Notes under the pieces: generated by a model
Seen by the model: the letters and a program-made list of their open reading frames with translations, nothing else
Told to the model about the DNA's origin: nothing
The model's database searches: none
Source of the DNA: Capitella teleta
Lineage: Eukaryota > Annelida > Polychaeta > Capitellidae
Direction: 5' to 3'
NCBI GenBank assembly: GCA_000328365.1
Contig: KB293638.1
Location: forward strand, 212,808 to 276,807
DNA: 64,000 bases
Position numbers and translations under genes: made by a program
Shown: in pieces, positions 35,013 through 48,295 of the stretch
How positions within the stretch are numbered: the first letter of the stretch is position 1
How the letters are laid out: each line of letters opens with the position of its first letter

Positions 35013-38000
35013 CTACTGATAAGAAGCTCGTACGCTGAATGTTTCTTCGTTTTTATCGTCCTCATCGTTGATGAAGACCAGGATTTCGATGGCTCCTGCG
35101 CTCATGCTGGGAGCAAAGCGCAATCCGATGTTGGTCTGCTCAGCGGCCCCCAGATCCAGACGAGTCTCCTTGAACTGAAGGAGGTCATCGCGATTGGTGT
35201 GCACCAGGAACGTCTTGCGGTTGGGGTAGGGGTTAGTGAAGGAGATCTTTTTATTGCTTCCCTTTCCTCCTCCGATCGGAAGCAACAGCTCAAATGACTT
35301 ACTGACAATCGGACGCCGACAGCTGACGCAAATCAACCACGATCGGATCAGTTGGTGAGTCTCAATGTCTACGACGTGCACGATCAGGAATCTGGCCCCC
35401 GATCGAACGGAACGCACGCCAACGTTGAGCTCCTGTAGAGAGTTAGCCGCCAGCATGAAGGGTTCTTGCGGCTGCAGCTGCAATTCAAGAGGATGCGAAG
35501 GGAAGCACTGCGCTAAGCGCGATGCTTGAGTACCCCTGAAACATGCGACGGTTGATGAACGACTTTTCCTGTGGCACAGTGACTCACCTGAGCATCAGAG
35601 TGAAGCGACTGGTTTGTCCCTCAACGCAAGTGACGTCCACTCTCTGCATGGCGTGCACATAGAACTGCCACGTCTGCACAGGTTTCGACAGATAGGCATC
35701 AGCGTAAATAGCGAGGAAGAACTTCTTGATTTGAGGCGAGGCTCCTACTGCCACCTGCGAATCAAGCGATCGTGAAGCAATGGGAATCCCAACATGGATC
35801 GCACCTTCACAAATATGTCGATCGGTTCCCCTGCTTGAACCTTTCGAGAATCACAGATGACGTTCGCATCGCTGGATCTGATGTAGACCTGGTTGAGACC
35901 TTGGCCTCCCACCGGAACACCTTCAGGGTAAATAATAATGCGGAGATATTCAAGCGGGAAGCGTGGGTCCTACCAGGGAGGGAGTGGAAAGGAGGCAGAC
36001 GAATGCTCTTCTTCACGAAGGATTGTTCCGGATGATGCAGACGGAACGTTTGGTCGATGACGTGCGGTTGGGGGTCCACCTTCAAAGCAAGGATCGCCAC
36101 CGGCTTACCTTCCCCGGTCACGAACGACACCTGCAAGAGGTCATTGAAGAGGTCAAGGTCAATTTGTGACCTCACCTTGATGAGTCTGGATTGGAGGGGA
36201 TCGTCTCTTCGCTTCTGATGAAATCCTCTCTGCACGTCAGGAGCAGTTGGACCCTACGAGGAAAATCATCCAAACACGAAGACAGCGGTTATTTTTAGTA
36301 CCTGGGGCTGAACTGAGTGGTCAGCACGATACGAAAGGAACTTAAACGGCACATGCACCGTCTCCTTCGGGCGAAGGAAAATCTGCGGTTGTCCCGATTT
36401 GGCTTCCGTGTTGAACATTCCTTCTTCGACTGACGTGTAAACTTCGTTGAGCATCTTGAAATGTCGCCATTCACGAGTGTCTGTGATGACGCTGTTGAAA
36501 CTCAAAGTGAGTTAAAATAGCGATGATTAAAACGCAACTGACAATAACTCAGGGTCATTCCACTCGATGCTGATGGTGTGTTCATGGTTGTAAGGATTCT
36601 TCAACACAAATTCGAAAAATTCAACGCTTGCAAATAGTGGATGAATAGTGTGTTCGGTTGTTATGGCTTGGTTGAGCATGTTTAGAATTCCCTCCCTTTT
36701 CCCCTGGCTGCGATATAACTCAATCGTGCGCAGATCCCTGGCGCGATCGTCCTTTTCCCTGCGGGTGGTCTGCAAGTTAAACAGATTAGCGGACGCGTTT
36801 AAATCTCTCTGGGGTCCTACCCCAAAAGGGGCGTTGTTGTTAAGCCCCTGTTGCTGTTGCAGGGAGCGCAGTCTGGCTAATTTGCGTTCTCTCTCGGCGT
36901 TGGATGTAGGTCGCCCCTCCTTGTTCTTGGATTCTCGCATCGAAAGCATTTGAGCTAATTCCTGGTTGGTTTCCGCAATATGTTGCGCTTTGCAAATCTT
37001 CGTGTTTGCCAGAGCTACAACGGAAATGATTGGCTTTCAATATTGCAAAACCCGAGAGTTTTAATTCGGACGCAAAATAATAATAACAAGCAGGTGAAAA
37101 TTATCAGGAGCAAAATTAAAAATCGTGAAATAAGAAAAGAGAGGAATTTATGTACAAGAGACTCACAACGGACAAGATTCTGAGGGCCTTCAAGACTTCC
37201 GCCCAAGAACGAAGAAGTAGAAGCGTTGGTTCCACTCACAATGTGCTTCACGCGGGGGCCAACAGGCATCCCATAATTCCCATCTGGGCACAGCAAACAA
37301 GGTTGTTAATTAGAAATATATACACAATGTTGGCGAGGATTAGCAAATGTGCACAGCAAGAGATCTCACTTCCAAGGCTCCTAGTGAAGCCTGCATTGAC
37401 TACGCGTGAAGACTCTACCCAGAAATCTACAAATAACCATGCATGCAGAGATAGGCCGCAGTTGATTAACACTAATTAGCATCAACCTGTGCGTGACATC
37501 TTGCTCTCAGCCAAATGTCCAACGTTCGCCATTCGCAAGTGCAGTTTTCCCTTCACGATCGAGTTGACGTCAATAGGCAGAGCGCCCTGATCTTTTGTCA
37601 AATCAGCGTCTTGTTCAATGTACTCGGTTGCTATGACATCAAGTTCATAGGTCACTTGCACTGCTTCCCTCCCTTGACGGCACAAATGCTGAGGACACTA
37701 AGGTCACGATTGTATGACCTTGAGAGGTCACTGACCTTCAGTTCCACAGCGCACGATCCGACCAAGTGAAGCGAATCTCCATCCCAGACGTCAATGTGTA
37801 GAATCTGCTGCGCCATGTGTTGAGTGAAGAGACGACCTTCGCCTGGCTTCATGAACCCAGGGTCAACGTGGTACTTGACCTTCAAAGAGGTCATCGTGCG
37901 TCATATGGAGACAAATGAGTCGCCTCTTACCTCACACCCTGGGGGTCCTTTGTGGATGCTGCCGTCCTTCTCAAGTCTTTGTAAAATACACGGCAACGAA

Positions 38001-41000
38001 TTGCGATCGACGGAAAGATCTCCTTCGATGTTGCCCAGGAAAAGCCTGAGAACAAACATTCGGGTGAAAAATTATTAATTTTAAAATTTATCAATTATGA
38101 ATTAATTTATGATTCATTTCACTGACCTCTCAGTGGTCACTTGCGGATATCTATAGAATTGGAAAGTGAGGAAAATGGTGTTTGGTTGCTTAGCATTGGG
38201 GTCAGATCCAAAATGAGCCGTTCTGTCAAAAAGAAAAGAAAAAAAAGATTCAATCACGAAAACAATAACAGGCGAATACGACACCTGGCAAAAGCCAAGA
38301 ATTGCAGAGTGATTTCGTTGGTCATCAAACGGTCAGCCTCCTCCTTGGCTGCCACAAAGTTCACGGTGTCATTGGGGTCAATGACCTCAGCCGCCTCGCC
38401 CCTACGATCAACGATCGGCGGAAATCCAACCGTGTAGAGTTTAGCGTAGGCGGCACGTGAAAGGCCTTGAATGCTGAGGAAGGAGAAGCTGAGAGAGGAG
38501 AGGGAGGTCGCTCAACGTACTTGTGCATTCCTGGGGCTGCTGGGATGATGGGAAAGTGGACAGGTGTGAAAGGGAGTTCGTTCAACTCTGCGACCCCTAT
38601 GGCTGATTGCTGCTGCTGCTGCAGTAGAATTCATTCAATATGCAAATTGGCGGAGAATATAAATAAAAATCTTACATAATCTCCGGGAACCTGTTAAAAG
38701 AAATTGATGTAATTATTTCAGTTCAGATGAGTGTATTTTATTTAATCGCTCACACTTTGGCTGAAGTGTTGAATTTCCATCGGGAGGTAGCCTTGAGGGG
38801 CGTACAGACCTTGAGGCATTATGGGATAGCCGATTGGGGCTGAGCCGAACTGCCCTTGAGCCGTGTGAGGAGGAGAAACGCCGAGGCCCTGAAGCGAAGG
38901 AACGCCCCGGGGCGATGGGCTGACCCCTGACCTGCAAGAAGCGTTAGGTATTTAGTGTAACGATTGTTAATCTTTTATTAACACAATCCAAAAGCGTGTT
39001 ATCTCTGTGTTAAATTCTGAAGCTCTGATTCAATCCAATTTAGTATCGAGACGATGTGAACAAAAGACAGATTTGTATGAACCCCAAGAGTTAATGCGAC
39101 CACAACATTAGTGAGATAGCAGCAAGCGATATTGAATCTTACATTTCCATTTTGCGAGGGGAAGACCAAGGAGAAGCATAGCTACAAACACGGAGAGCGT
39201 AAAAGGAGGAAATCAAAAGGAGAGGTGAGTACCTGGATGGATGAAGGGGAGGGCGGGATGAGGAGGCAGTCTCTTGCAGAACGCCCTCCTCCGTGTTCAC
39301 AGAGTTCTGCGATCCCAGAGCGTCTCAAGGGTTCATTCGGTACGCTGAGTGTGACAGCCGGCGAAGGTGCGTTTTCTTTGCCCTGTTTTATATTTCAAGG
39401 TGCGTATCGAGTGACAATATTACAGCAAACGAACCTTGTGTTTGCAGCCAAATGCGAAGGAGAGGCTGCCTCCGAGCAGCGCCTGTAAATTCTCAGCACT
39501 GCCTAATTTTTCACCCGATTGACAGTGCAGCATGAGAAGGGAATCCGGGTTAACGCAAGGACCTCCCATCAACTGCAGACTGTGTTCGTGGCTCCCGGGG
39601 CTGCTGACTGGAGACCAGGCAGCCCAGCGCACAGCCACCATGTACGTGGCATGGGAGAGACTGGCCTGTGGTGGATTAATCAATAAATGATTGATTGATT
39701 GATTACAATAGACAGACGAGTGGAAAGAGAAGATGCATTTCAGATAAGATAACAATCGACTACACTGTACAAGCACAACAGCAGAAAGAGCAAGAAGACA
39801 TTAAGCAACGGAGGGTTGACTTGGTTCAAAATGACGCTACTTATAACAAAATACTTGCCATCTGAGGAAAATTCACAAAACAGAAAGAAATCATGAATAT
39901 TTGGTGTGTTTTTTTGCGTGAGGCACAAACCTTTCTTTCGGTGGCGTTGACTGGTTCTCCCAGTTCATAGAGGACAGTGAAGACGACGGCCATGAGGGGA
40001 TCCTCCACCATGCCCTCCAGGTCAATTCTCCCTTTGTGCACGAGAGCAGATGGAGGGGGCCTACGTCAAGTCATTAATGACACCATGAATTTAATTAACG
40101 AACGTACAATGAGCTAATTGAGCCTCTTCGCTTTATCATGGAGCCTCTCTTTTGCGTTCCACGCTTGAACGTTCCTCCTCCGGAAACCTCAGGGGAGAGG
40201 TTCACGTCCTCAGGATCGTTGACATAATTCCAACCGTTGTGAACTCCGACCTTTAAGAGAGAAGGTCAAGAAAAGGTCAAGCAAGAGGAGAGAGGCAGGA
40301 AACCTACCTGCAGATGGCGCTTCACGATTTGCACGCTCGATCCGTCAGTGAGTTTATTCTCGCGTTTGATGTGATCTTCACTCAACAAACGACAAAGATC
40401 CTCCTCAAATTTATCAATCGAGGGATGGAATGTGACTGCAATCTTTTCCACGTAGCAGGGAAACGCTTTGAGCAAGCGAGGTTTACGCAGGGCGTCAGGA
40501 GCTGAAAGAAACGTCAATAAATATGATTCTTTTATTTTTCATTTTCCCCCAAACCTTCTCCCTTCGGATCCCTCTGAACATCGCATATTCCCGGGATGAG
40601 ATCTTGATGACTGACGAGGATGTTTTCTGGAATCAGGTGCTGGGCCTTCTGCAGGTAACGATGCGTGCGGATGTTGAACAGCACCTGGCATCCCTTGATT
40701 ACATTGATGTGTTTGTTTGCTTCGATCGGTTCGTCCATGAGCAGCAGAGCGCGTGGCGTTCCGTGGAACACGTCCATTCTATAGAAACAAAAGCGTAAAA
40801 ATATGACGTCATGTTGAGACTCGACCGACTTCTGCGTTGGCGCACTGGACTGACTGGAGGTGTCTGGCATGTCGCCATCGTACTTGAAGATGCGGAAGAT
40901 TCCCCAACCGCACCCTGTGAACTCTGTTTGACCCTCTTTGTCGCTCTTCACTGACACTAATTCCAGAACAAGGGCAATGCTCTCGTCACTCAGAGATGTG

Positions 41001-42489
41001 TGGAAATACACGTTCTGTTAATTAGAGAGGAGTTAATTAATGATTAATTTGTAATTGGCTGGGGTGCAACACGTACGTGATTGTAGTTGAGTTTGATCTT
41101 CTGTCCGGACGCTTTGCTGCTTACAATTGGGCCGCGCCAGGTACGACCTTGAAACTGCTTGAAGGCCAAATCAAAGAGACTCAACCGAATCTGGTAGTCA
41201 GCATTCGCTTTAGCCGACTGCAAAGAAACAAAAGTTACAGAAGAGAGAGAAAGAGAGAGAGAGAATTAAAAGAGAGCTGTATTGTTTATGATACATAATA
41301 AACACTAGTACAATTTTTCGGTTTATCAATCATTGCTATTACATCTTGAGAATAAAGTGAAATGAATGGAATAAATGGAAAGGTTCAAAGGTCATAGCAA
41401 TGAGAAAGGAAGTGACAAACCCAATACATGGAAATATGACATGCAACTACATCATATAGTTCCAACCACTCAACCAACATCTTTTCAATTAATTGTTTGG
41501 ATTTCTACTAGTTTTACTCAAACATATATTTGCGAGTGAACCCTGGATGCACTTTGGGTTAATCAGCAAATGACATTCCTAAACCTACCAAAATTGGAGC
41601 AGAGTAATTTGCAAATCCAATATCAACAAAATGCAAATTTTCTTTCAACAAACCTCTCGACTGAATTCAACAGACAACAAACGAAACGCGAACGGAATGG
41701 AATTCTTCCGACAATCCTCAAAAAACGGCTTAATTCCTCTTCTCTCCCTCAAAGTTCGTTGTATCCGCAGAGCGTCTTCCTTCCGCTCACTCAGCCGAGG
41801 GTCATATGGAGCAACCCTGGCTCCTTTGAACACCGCTCTCTTCACCGCTAGCTGACGAGGAGCGGCCACTTTGGGCGCTGATGGTCTGAGCAGGAGGCAA
41901 GGGTAAGTGCATCGAGGGTGGTCGTAGGAGGCGTGGATGTAAGCCGGGTGCAGGAGGGGGGTGAAGCGCAGGGTTGGCTGCAGCATGTCCTGCATATCCA
42001 CGAGTGAAGTGAGAGCGTTTGAAATTCCTCTCTGAATGATCACATGATCAATAAAGAAAAAAGGAGAGAAAGTTTTGCTGCAGGTTATTAATGATGCAAG
42101 GAAGGACGCAAGTAAAGCGATTCACTTGAGCGAAGTTTCGTGCGGATCCACGACAGAGAGGGTCGTGTTTATCATCGAGGAAATCAATGGAGCGGGGAAA
42201 AAATAACCCTTCTGCACTAAAGACAAAAGAGGTCAGGGGTCGTTAGAGGTGCAGATAGGTCTTGATGGCACAAACAAAGTCACGAGGAATAAATCATGCT
42301 TGTACTCATTGCTGAGTTGCTTCCAACTGTGAAACTATGAATTAAATTAGCGTCGTTGCTCGTATAAGATTAGCCACCTCATAGCTCCATTGTGTAGTCA
42401 CCTGGGGAAGGAGGTGGGGTATAGCAAAAGGAGTCCTGGAAACGAGACTCCTCATCAAATAATCGATCTTCTCTATCTTCTGCTGAATT
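35013..42489 (-). CDS. NPHP4: Nephrocystin-4 (NPHP4), 5' end unresolved
   Basis: Large scaffold of the ciliary transition zone that works with NPHP1 and RPGRIP1L. The stop is at 35013-35015. From the N side to the C side one meets FQGRTWRG, VYFHTSLSDE, MDVFHGTPRALLL, DALRKPRLLKAFPCYVEK, LPFTPVHFPI, YHVDPGFMKPGEGRLF, IDVWDGDSLHLVGS, ITTEHTIHPLFASVEFFEFV, KSIRLPPFHSLPGRT, HQLIRSWLICVSCRRPIVSK and INDEDDKNEETF, all in the human NPHP4 order. Over 20 exons with short introns. The C-terminal exon is 35013-35536. At the 5' side exons 42126-42211 and 41654-42031 join in phase and add about 140 residues ahead of the usual N-terminus (see findings). No initiator ATG could be fixed; 42489 is the approximate limit of the most upstream coding exon. 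Confidence 0.94.
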
Positions 42490-43239
42490 GAATTCTTTTC
42501 TCAGAACTCAAACAACATTGAAGCACAGAGTCTTGTACACGGCACAATAGTGTACATGTCAACGTTCAGCAATTGTGGACGCATGCACGGAATACATCAT
42601 CCACAGTTGACTTGATGTATGTGGCACCGCATCAAAATCATAAATGAGGCGCATTCCATCATTTCTCAATTATGACTTTTCCTGTCTGATTTTGTTGCAG
42701 ATACAATTTCAAACAAACTGATGGAAATTTTGTGAAAATTATCTTCAATGGTGACTAGGTTACAGCCATTGGAATTGACAAACTGTCAGCAAATAGAAAA
42801 CTGAGAAAAATTGTCATTAATTAGCAGTCAATTGTCCCTTTGCTTAATCCTGGTTGCTGTGAGAATCCACCACTTTTTAAAAGTAAAAACATAATTCATA
42901 TTGTAATTAATGACTGATTTAATTGATAGCTAAGATCTTGATGCATCTGAATCCACCAAATAAGAATAATTAAAACATCAGTCTTGCTTTTAGGCTGTTA
43001 TGTAATGTTATGTAATGTTATGTAATGTTATGTAAGCTGCCGCATCTAGCTGTGACAAGCGACTCGATCATTTGGCTGCGTGACATATTATTGCAAGAGA
43101 AGAAATTAGTATTATTTATTTTTTGGGGGCATCAATACAGTTGAGTCAACTCTCTGTAGATATTATGAAGGGAAATAAAGTTCATGTTGGTACAAAAAAT
43201 GAAAAAAATGTGATTCACTATCAAAATTCATAGACAAAT
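42490..43239. other. Intergenic with a 10-bp tandem repeat
   Basis: AT-rich. At 42996-43035 the unit TGTTATGTAA is repeated four times. The missing first exon of NPHP4 may lie here, but no clear ATG exon could be read. Confidence 0.5.
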
Positions 43240-43925
43240 ATGAACAAGCAGAGGCTAAAAATAGAATTTATGAAGTTTGACTTTCGTGAATCCTTATGCA
43301 CACAGAGAGCGGTAGACAAATCTGTCGCCCTTGGATGTTTGTTCTGCTGGAAATCAGTCATTTGCAAGATGATGGTAGATGGACCGAGATGTTTGAGCGT
43401 GAAGGTCTTAGGCAGAATGGGTGAATTTGGTTGGAGCCAACACTCAGTTTCAGTTTGTAAGCTCTTCTGGAGAAGAACTCCAACACGAATGTACAATGTA
43501 CATTGTGCTGTGCTGAAATTAATTTTATGGGCAAAATTTTTGGTTTTCATTATAATACATCTGTGAGTGATAACCACAATGTCTGCACCTCTAAGAGTGT
43601 CTCTTTGAATCAGTCCCATGGGTGGTGGTCTTAGAGGAGTTTTACTGTACCATATTAATGCGATGACATATATATTATATGTGACCCCTTGACCCTTGCC
43701 CCAAAACCCGCACTAATTCGCTAAGCATATTGCCGAGCCTTGAGAGGTCAGATGGGTTCAAAATGTTGATTAGAAATTTCTTGTCACATGACAATTTGGG
43801 CGAGACATCGTCCAAAGTCTCGTGGAGCGTTTTTAATGCAAAGCATCTTTGGTCCAAACCATTCTCCGGTTCTGACTTCCAAGTTGAAGAACGACCAGGC
43901 CCCTGGTTGCAAAACTCAATGACCA
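43240..43925 (-). other. Two unrecognised minus-strand open frames, possibly exons
   Basis: One (about 43590 down to 43240) reads GVLLQKSLQTETECWLQPNS and TIILQMTDFQQNKHPRATDL. It follows a CACAG acceptor-like site. The other (43926 down to 43675) reads ALKTLHETLDDVSPKLSCDK and SRLGNMLSELVRVLG. Both have protein-like composition and could belong to a gene that begins at 47946, but I recognise no family and the splice joins are not proven. Confidence 0.25.
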
Positions 43926-44018
43926 TTTGAACTATTGACCTTAGCAGGTTTGCAAGACGACCTAACTTTCAGGGAAAATACATACAATATGCATTCTTTT
44001 ATGGAAAGATATTCTGAC

Positions 44019-45470
44019 TAAGGCTGGGCGAATATTCGGGTTCGTTATTCGTTATTCGGCGAATAGTGGGGTATCGCCGAAGCTTCGTTTTTCGTGTTTT
44101 AACCCGAATAGTTGACCCAAATAGTGGAAAAACCATTTTCGGCATTTAATCCATTTCATGTCTTTAAAACCTGTAAAAACAATCTCATAGTCCACAGAGA
44201 TAACTCTCGACGGCGTGTTTACACTTCAAAGACAAAGACCGTGTCAATTACCATGAACTAAAATCTCACCCTCCCCCCTCCAGCTAAACGCACAGCAAAC
44301 AATGCGGCGGCTCAATTAAAGGCTTGTAGGCGACCCGCAGCATCGAGACTGCATGCATCCCATCCCTCCCCCTTCTCCACGTAAGCTGCTAGCTTGCATG
44401 CACAGCGAGCAGAGCGCGTGGTATCTGCTTCAGCAAATAAAGTAATGATGTCTATCTACACGTGGTGATACAACAATCTCATCGAGTCCCCCGACCTGTC
44501 TTCTCCAATAATGCATTCCCCCTTCCCCTCAACTTGTATCCACATAAAGCGTCAGCTCCAAAATCATTCAACCAAAACAATGTTCCGCTCACAGAAACCA
44601 GTGATCATCTGATAATGCATCGCGCGCCTTCACTCTGAATGGGGACTAATTGGTCGGGGTGCATCAGTAGCCTTTATATAAAGTTGCTGCTGAAACTTGT
44701 GTCAAGATGTTGATAGATTAAATACTAGTACATGTAAGTTTACCACAAGTCAATAATATGGGGAAGATTTTCAACAATAATCCTGTTGCCATGGTGATAT
44801 GAATTACTTCGTGTACTATGAGCCATTTGATAAAATTGATCAGCAGGCGAGAGTAAAGAAAGGTCAGAAGTTCACGTTTGTTACTGCTGACATGCATAGC
44901 GAGGAAGTTGATTGCAACATGGAATGTGATTGAATTGAAACCTCGAGGCGGCAGTACAGGAGCATATTCAGGTTGTTAACACTCCTGATTTCACAACGCT
45001 CTTTATACTAGCGAGTATTTGTTTCTTGCCGGTGATTATGTAATGACTGTAATCCCTCTGATCCATTAGGTCTACTAGTGCATGAAATTAGTATGATGAA
45101 ATATCACAGAGAGTTAATCATTGGTTTTAATGGCAAAAACGTGGTAGCATAGGCTATAATGGGGTAATGGGGGGATGAGGTACATCTAGGTAAATATTAT
45201 AGTAGTTCACCTGTGATAGTGCACGAACTTGTACATGTGCTTATCCTCTTGTAAAGTTAATATAAAGCAATAACATATCCTGCACTGTTCTACAACACGA
45301 GATTCTAATAATAACAAGTTGTGACTGCAGGGGATTTTTTTTCTTTTTTTTTCTTTTTTTTTCTTTTCACAATTACAACTATTCGGATTCGGGTTCGGAT
45401 TCGGCGAATAGTAACCACCCGAATATTCGTTATTCGTTATTCGGGCTATTTCACTATTCACTCAGCCCTA
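44019..45470. mobile_element. Non-autonomous hAT-type element, 1452 bp
   Basis: Ends TAAGGCTGGGCGAATA and, inverted, TAGGGCTGAGTGAATA. The 8-bp duplication ATTCTGAC flanks it at 44011-44018 and 45471-45478. The subterminal regions are full of short CGAATA/TATTCG and TTCGG repeats in both orientations, typical of transposase-binding arrays. No long frame; a polypyrimidine tract lies at about 45335-45367. Confidence 0.9.
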
Positions 45471-45648
45471 ATTCTGACATCAAATGATTAATGTTAAAAT
45501 TTCTTTTTGCCAGGGAACTTGTGTGAGGCCGTAAAATTTAAAGGTGTCTGCCAAAGCATTTGTGGTTTTACGAATTACGACACTGTTAACACTCAGCTGC
45601 CTTATGTGAGCACAATTGTGGGACCAATAGATTCCAAGGGTGATTTTT

Positions 45649-46192
45649 AGTGATGGGCGAAGCTTCGGCTTCGGACTTCTACGAATATTGACTAATCACC
45701 AAAGCTTCGGCTTCGAATAAAAAGAGTTCAACGAACAACAAGCTTTCACGATTGAAGTTTTAAAATAAATATAAACACTTTAAACAATGTTTGAAATATC
45801 TTCTTTAAAGAATTAGATTTCATAACCATACAAACATCATTAGTCTGATTGAGCACAACTTCTTTATTCGTTGTTTACTTAGGGGCTTAGGGCTTCATTG
45901 GTGGAATATCACCAGATCCATTGTAAATTTTGTTGAACTTATTGGCCTCAAAAAGGCAGGGGATCAACGCACATGGCTGAACTTGACCATTCATGTGGCA
46001 AGCTGCTCTTAATTGGTCAGCTGCCTGAAGAGGTGTAACTTGATTGAGCACACTAACCTATGTAATTAAAATACTAGTATTGCAGCAATAGAGTGGTTAT
46101 ATATTCGGCTCCGTATTCGGCTTCGACGGATATTGACTGCTCAAAGCTCTGGCTTCGAATATTTGGACAAATTCAATATTCACCCATCACCA
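45649..46192. mobile_element. Short hAT-type MITE
   Basis: Ends AGTGATGGGCGAA and, inverted, GGTGATGGGTGAA, with internal CTTCGGCTTCG repeats at both sides. The flanks are T-rich so the target duplication is unclear. Its end design resembles the neighbouring element at 44019 but the sequences differ. Confidence 0.65.
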
Positions 46193-46275
46193 TTTTTTTT
46201 TATCTTGCGTGCTATCATAGACAGCAACACACAGTGCCCGCCTCGATCTGTCCGTGTCATATATGCAGTTGGGAA

Positions 46276-47422
46276 CACAGGGGGTCTTACCAGTGAGCGA
46301 GCAGATGTGGACAAAACTCAATGCAGTGAATGCTTTCTGTCTATATATATAATATCAAGGGAAGTCACTGATTCCTGCCAATCTGAGGACACTTGCTTTG
46401 AAAGCAATCTTCTCTTCAAAAGAGGGAGCCGAAACTTCGGATCTGGCAAGATCACCAACAAATGAAACGATTGACACCAATAATCTCGTACGGCAACACC
46501 TAATTACTAATTAATTGGCCAAAAATGCAAGCAGTTCCAAAACGACTAGCAACGGGTACGATGCATCCATTTTGTCGGACCGCAGCAAATTTTCAGCCTG
46601 CAGTGAACTCACGATCGCTAAATGTCGAAATAAAATCCTTAAAACCGGAATGGAGCGGCAAAAGTGTAGAGCTTAGGATACATTCTTAATTGAACAGGTT
46701 GGCTTCAGAGTAAAACATCATGTCTGTAATTGTCTCTCGAACAATAAAAGCTATTCTGCGAGTCAAATTGAGCATGAAATAGGCTAGAAAAAGGAGTTAG
46801 AGTTGAAAGACACATTGCATTTAAGTAAGCTGATTTGACAGGAATGAGCAGACGACACATACAGCGCCCTCTGGTGTATATGTTTAGAATCGTTTTATAT
46901 ACCTCACAACATGATGTGTTATCTATCTAATAACTTTAGAATTTATAACCAGTATTACGAACTATAAAATTATCTGAATACTGTTATATACATCGAATAA
47001 TTTATAGAATCATACTGCTGGACTGATCTCTATCGAGTGAATGCTTTGATTAATTTCAATTGCATTTCTCAGCTGGACTATTATTGATCAATCACTGAGC
47101 GGCTTGTTAAGGTGAAGGTCGAATGCTGCAGCCATCGTACCCGTTGCTAGTCATTTTGGAAATGGAAGCATTTTTGTGCAATCAATGAGTAATTAGTCAC
47201 TGCCGTGCGGAGTTTTTGGTGTCTATAGGTTCATTTATTCATAATCTTGCCAGATCCGAAGCCTCATCTCTCTCCCGTGAGGGGAATTTAGCTTCCAAGG
47301 CTTTGTTATTGTTCTTCTGAGAAATCAGTGACTTCCCTTGAAGGCTTGATATTATTATATACTGTCTAGAAGGCTGCATAGGCATTCCATGTATCCAGAG
47401 CCCACTGGTAAGACTCCCTGTG
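46276..47422. mobile_element. Non-autonomous hAT-type element, copy B
   Basis: 1147 bp, same family and orientation as 23796-24940, with the same CACAGGGGGTCTTACCAGTG terminus. The 8-bp duplication GTTGGGAA is present at 46268-46275 and 47423-47430. No transposase. A copy-specific 9-bp insertion occurs near 47340. Confidence 0.9.
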
Positions 47423-47796
47423 GTTGGGAAGCACTGCAGAGTCACCAAGGAATCATGATATATGGCATATACCTTATGGATACCATAAATAAATCACTCA
47501 ATGAATGAATGTTTCAAGGCCCAGACCCTGGTAGAGGCTGGAGCAGCCAATAAAATGAATTTATAAAATATAATAAATTTATAAAATAAATTTCGTAAAA
47601 TACTCGCATATTAAAAGCAGTTGCAATATGTCTGATTTTATTTCGTGTTCATTAATCAGTTCAATGGAATCTCATATCAGCCCATACCCAACCCAAAAAG
47701 GTTTTTTCAAAACCCGCTTGACTCGTATGCGAGTTTGGGCGAGTTCATATTTTGATGGGGAATGACAAGAAACTAAGGAGAAATTGCAGAATTCAC

Positions 47797-47946
47797 CTTG
47801 GGCTGGATGCCCTCAACGGTGCGAAGCGTTAGACAAAACGGTGTGCTAATCGCTCCGGCGCCATCCTGCCTATCATAGGCAACGGGGAGGCAAGGGTTCT
47901 CCTCTAAAAGCCTTTTCCAGCCTTTTACTTTGCCTGTCGCCGCCAT
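47797..47946 (-). CDS. Candidate first coding exon of an unrecognised gene
   Basis: The ATG at 47946 is followed by 50 codons, starting MAATGKVKGWKRLLEENPCL and ending EGIQPK, right before a GTGAAT donor. The start context ACAACATGG is good and the upstream side has an ETS site. Downstream exons would lie below 47797, where three transposons occupy most of the space. I do not recognise the protein. It is divergent from and about 500 bp from the C12orf4 start. Confidence 0.4.
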
Positions 47947-47967
47947 GTTGTAAACAATTCCTCTTTG

Positions 47968-47977
47968 ACTTCCGGTT
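47968..47977 (-). promoter_or_regulatory. ETS-type core promoter site
   Basis: ACTTCCGGTT on the plus strand is AACCGGAAGT on the minus strand, a full ETS/GABP consensus, about 22 bp upstream of the candidate minus-strand ATG and in the space shared with C12orf4. Confidence 0.45.
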
Positions 47978-48240
47978 GAGTGGAAGCGCGAACGGATAAC
48001 ATCAACGAATACTGTCAAGTGAAAGACGGAAGAGAATCGGTATGAACTTAATCTGCAATTAATAAATGACTGGTATTATTGAGTTGTATACAGGTAATGA
48101 ACCACTTCCACTCTTCAACCTAACACGGGAATTAGAAGTTAGATGAGAAAGACTTGGTGTAAATTATGACTCATCCGGCTCCTTCCCTCCCCTCCCCCCT
48201 CTTCAGCCTCTTCAAGCCTCTTGTCTTGTCCTAGCACAGA

Positions 48241-48295
48241 TAAATCGGGCGAGATCCATGCACCTCGTGGGTCTCGCTGTAGTATGTCAGCTAGT
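48241..48295. repeat. Solo arm of the 9.5-kb foldback family
   Basis: ATCGGGCGAGATC and GCTGTAGTATGTCAGCT match the outer arm at about 9800-9840. It is a single arm with no inverse partner nearby. Confidence 0.6.

Noticed and set aside
44784-44797. GTTGCCATGGTGAT as an X-box
   Set aside because: It lies inside a hAT-type element and misses the second half of the consensus.
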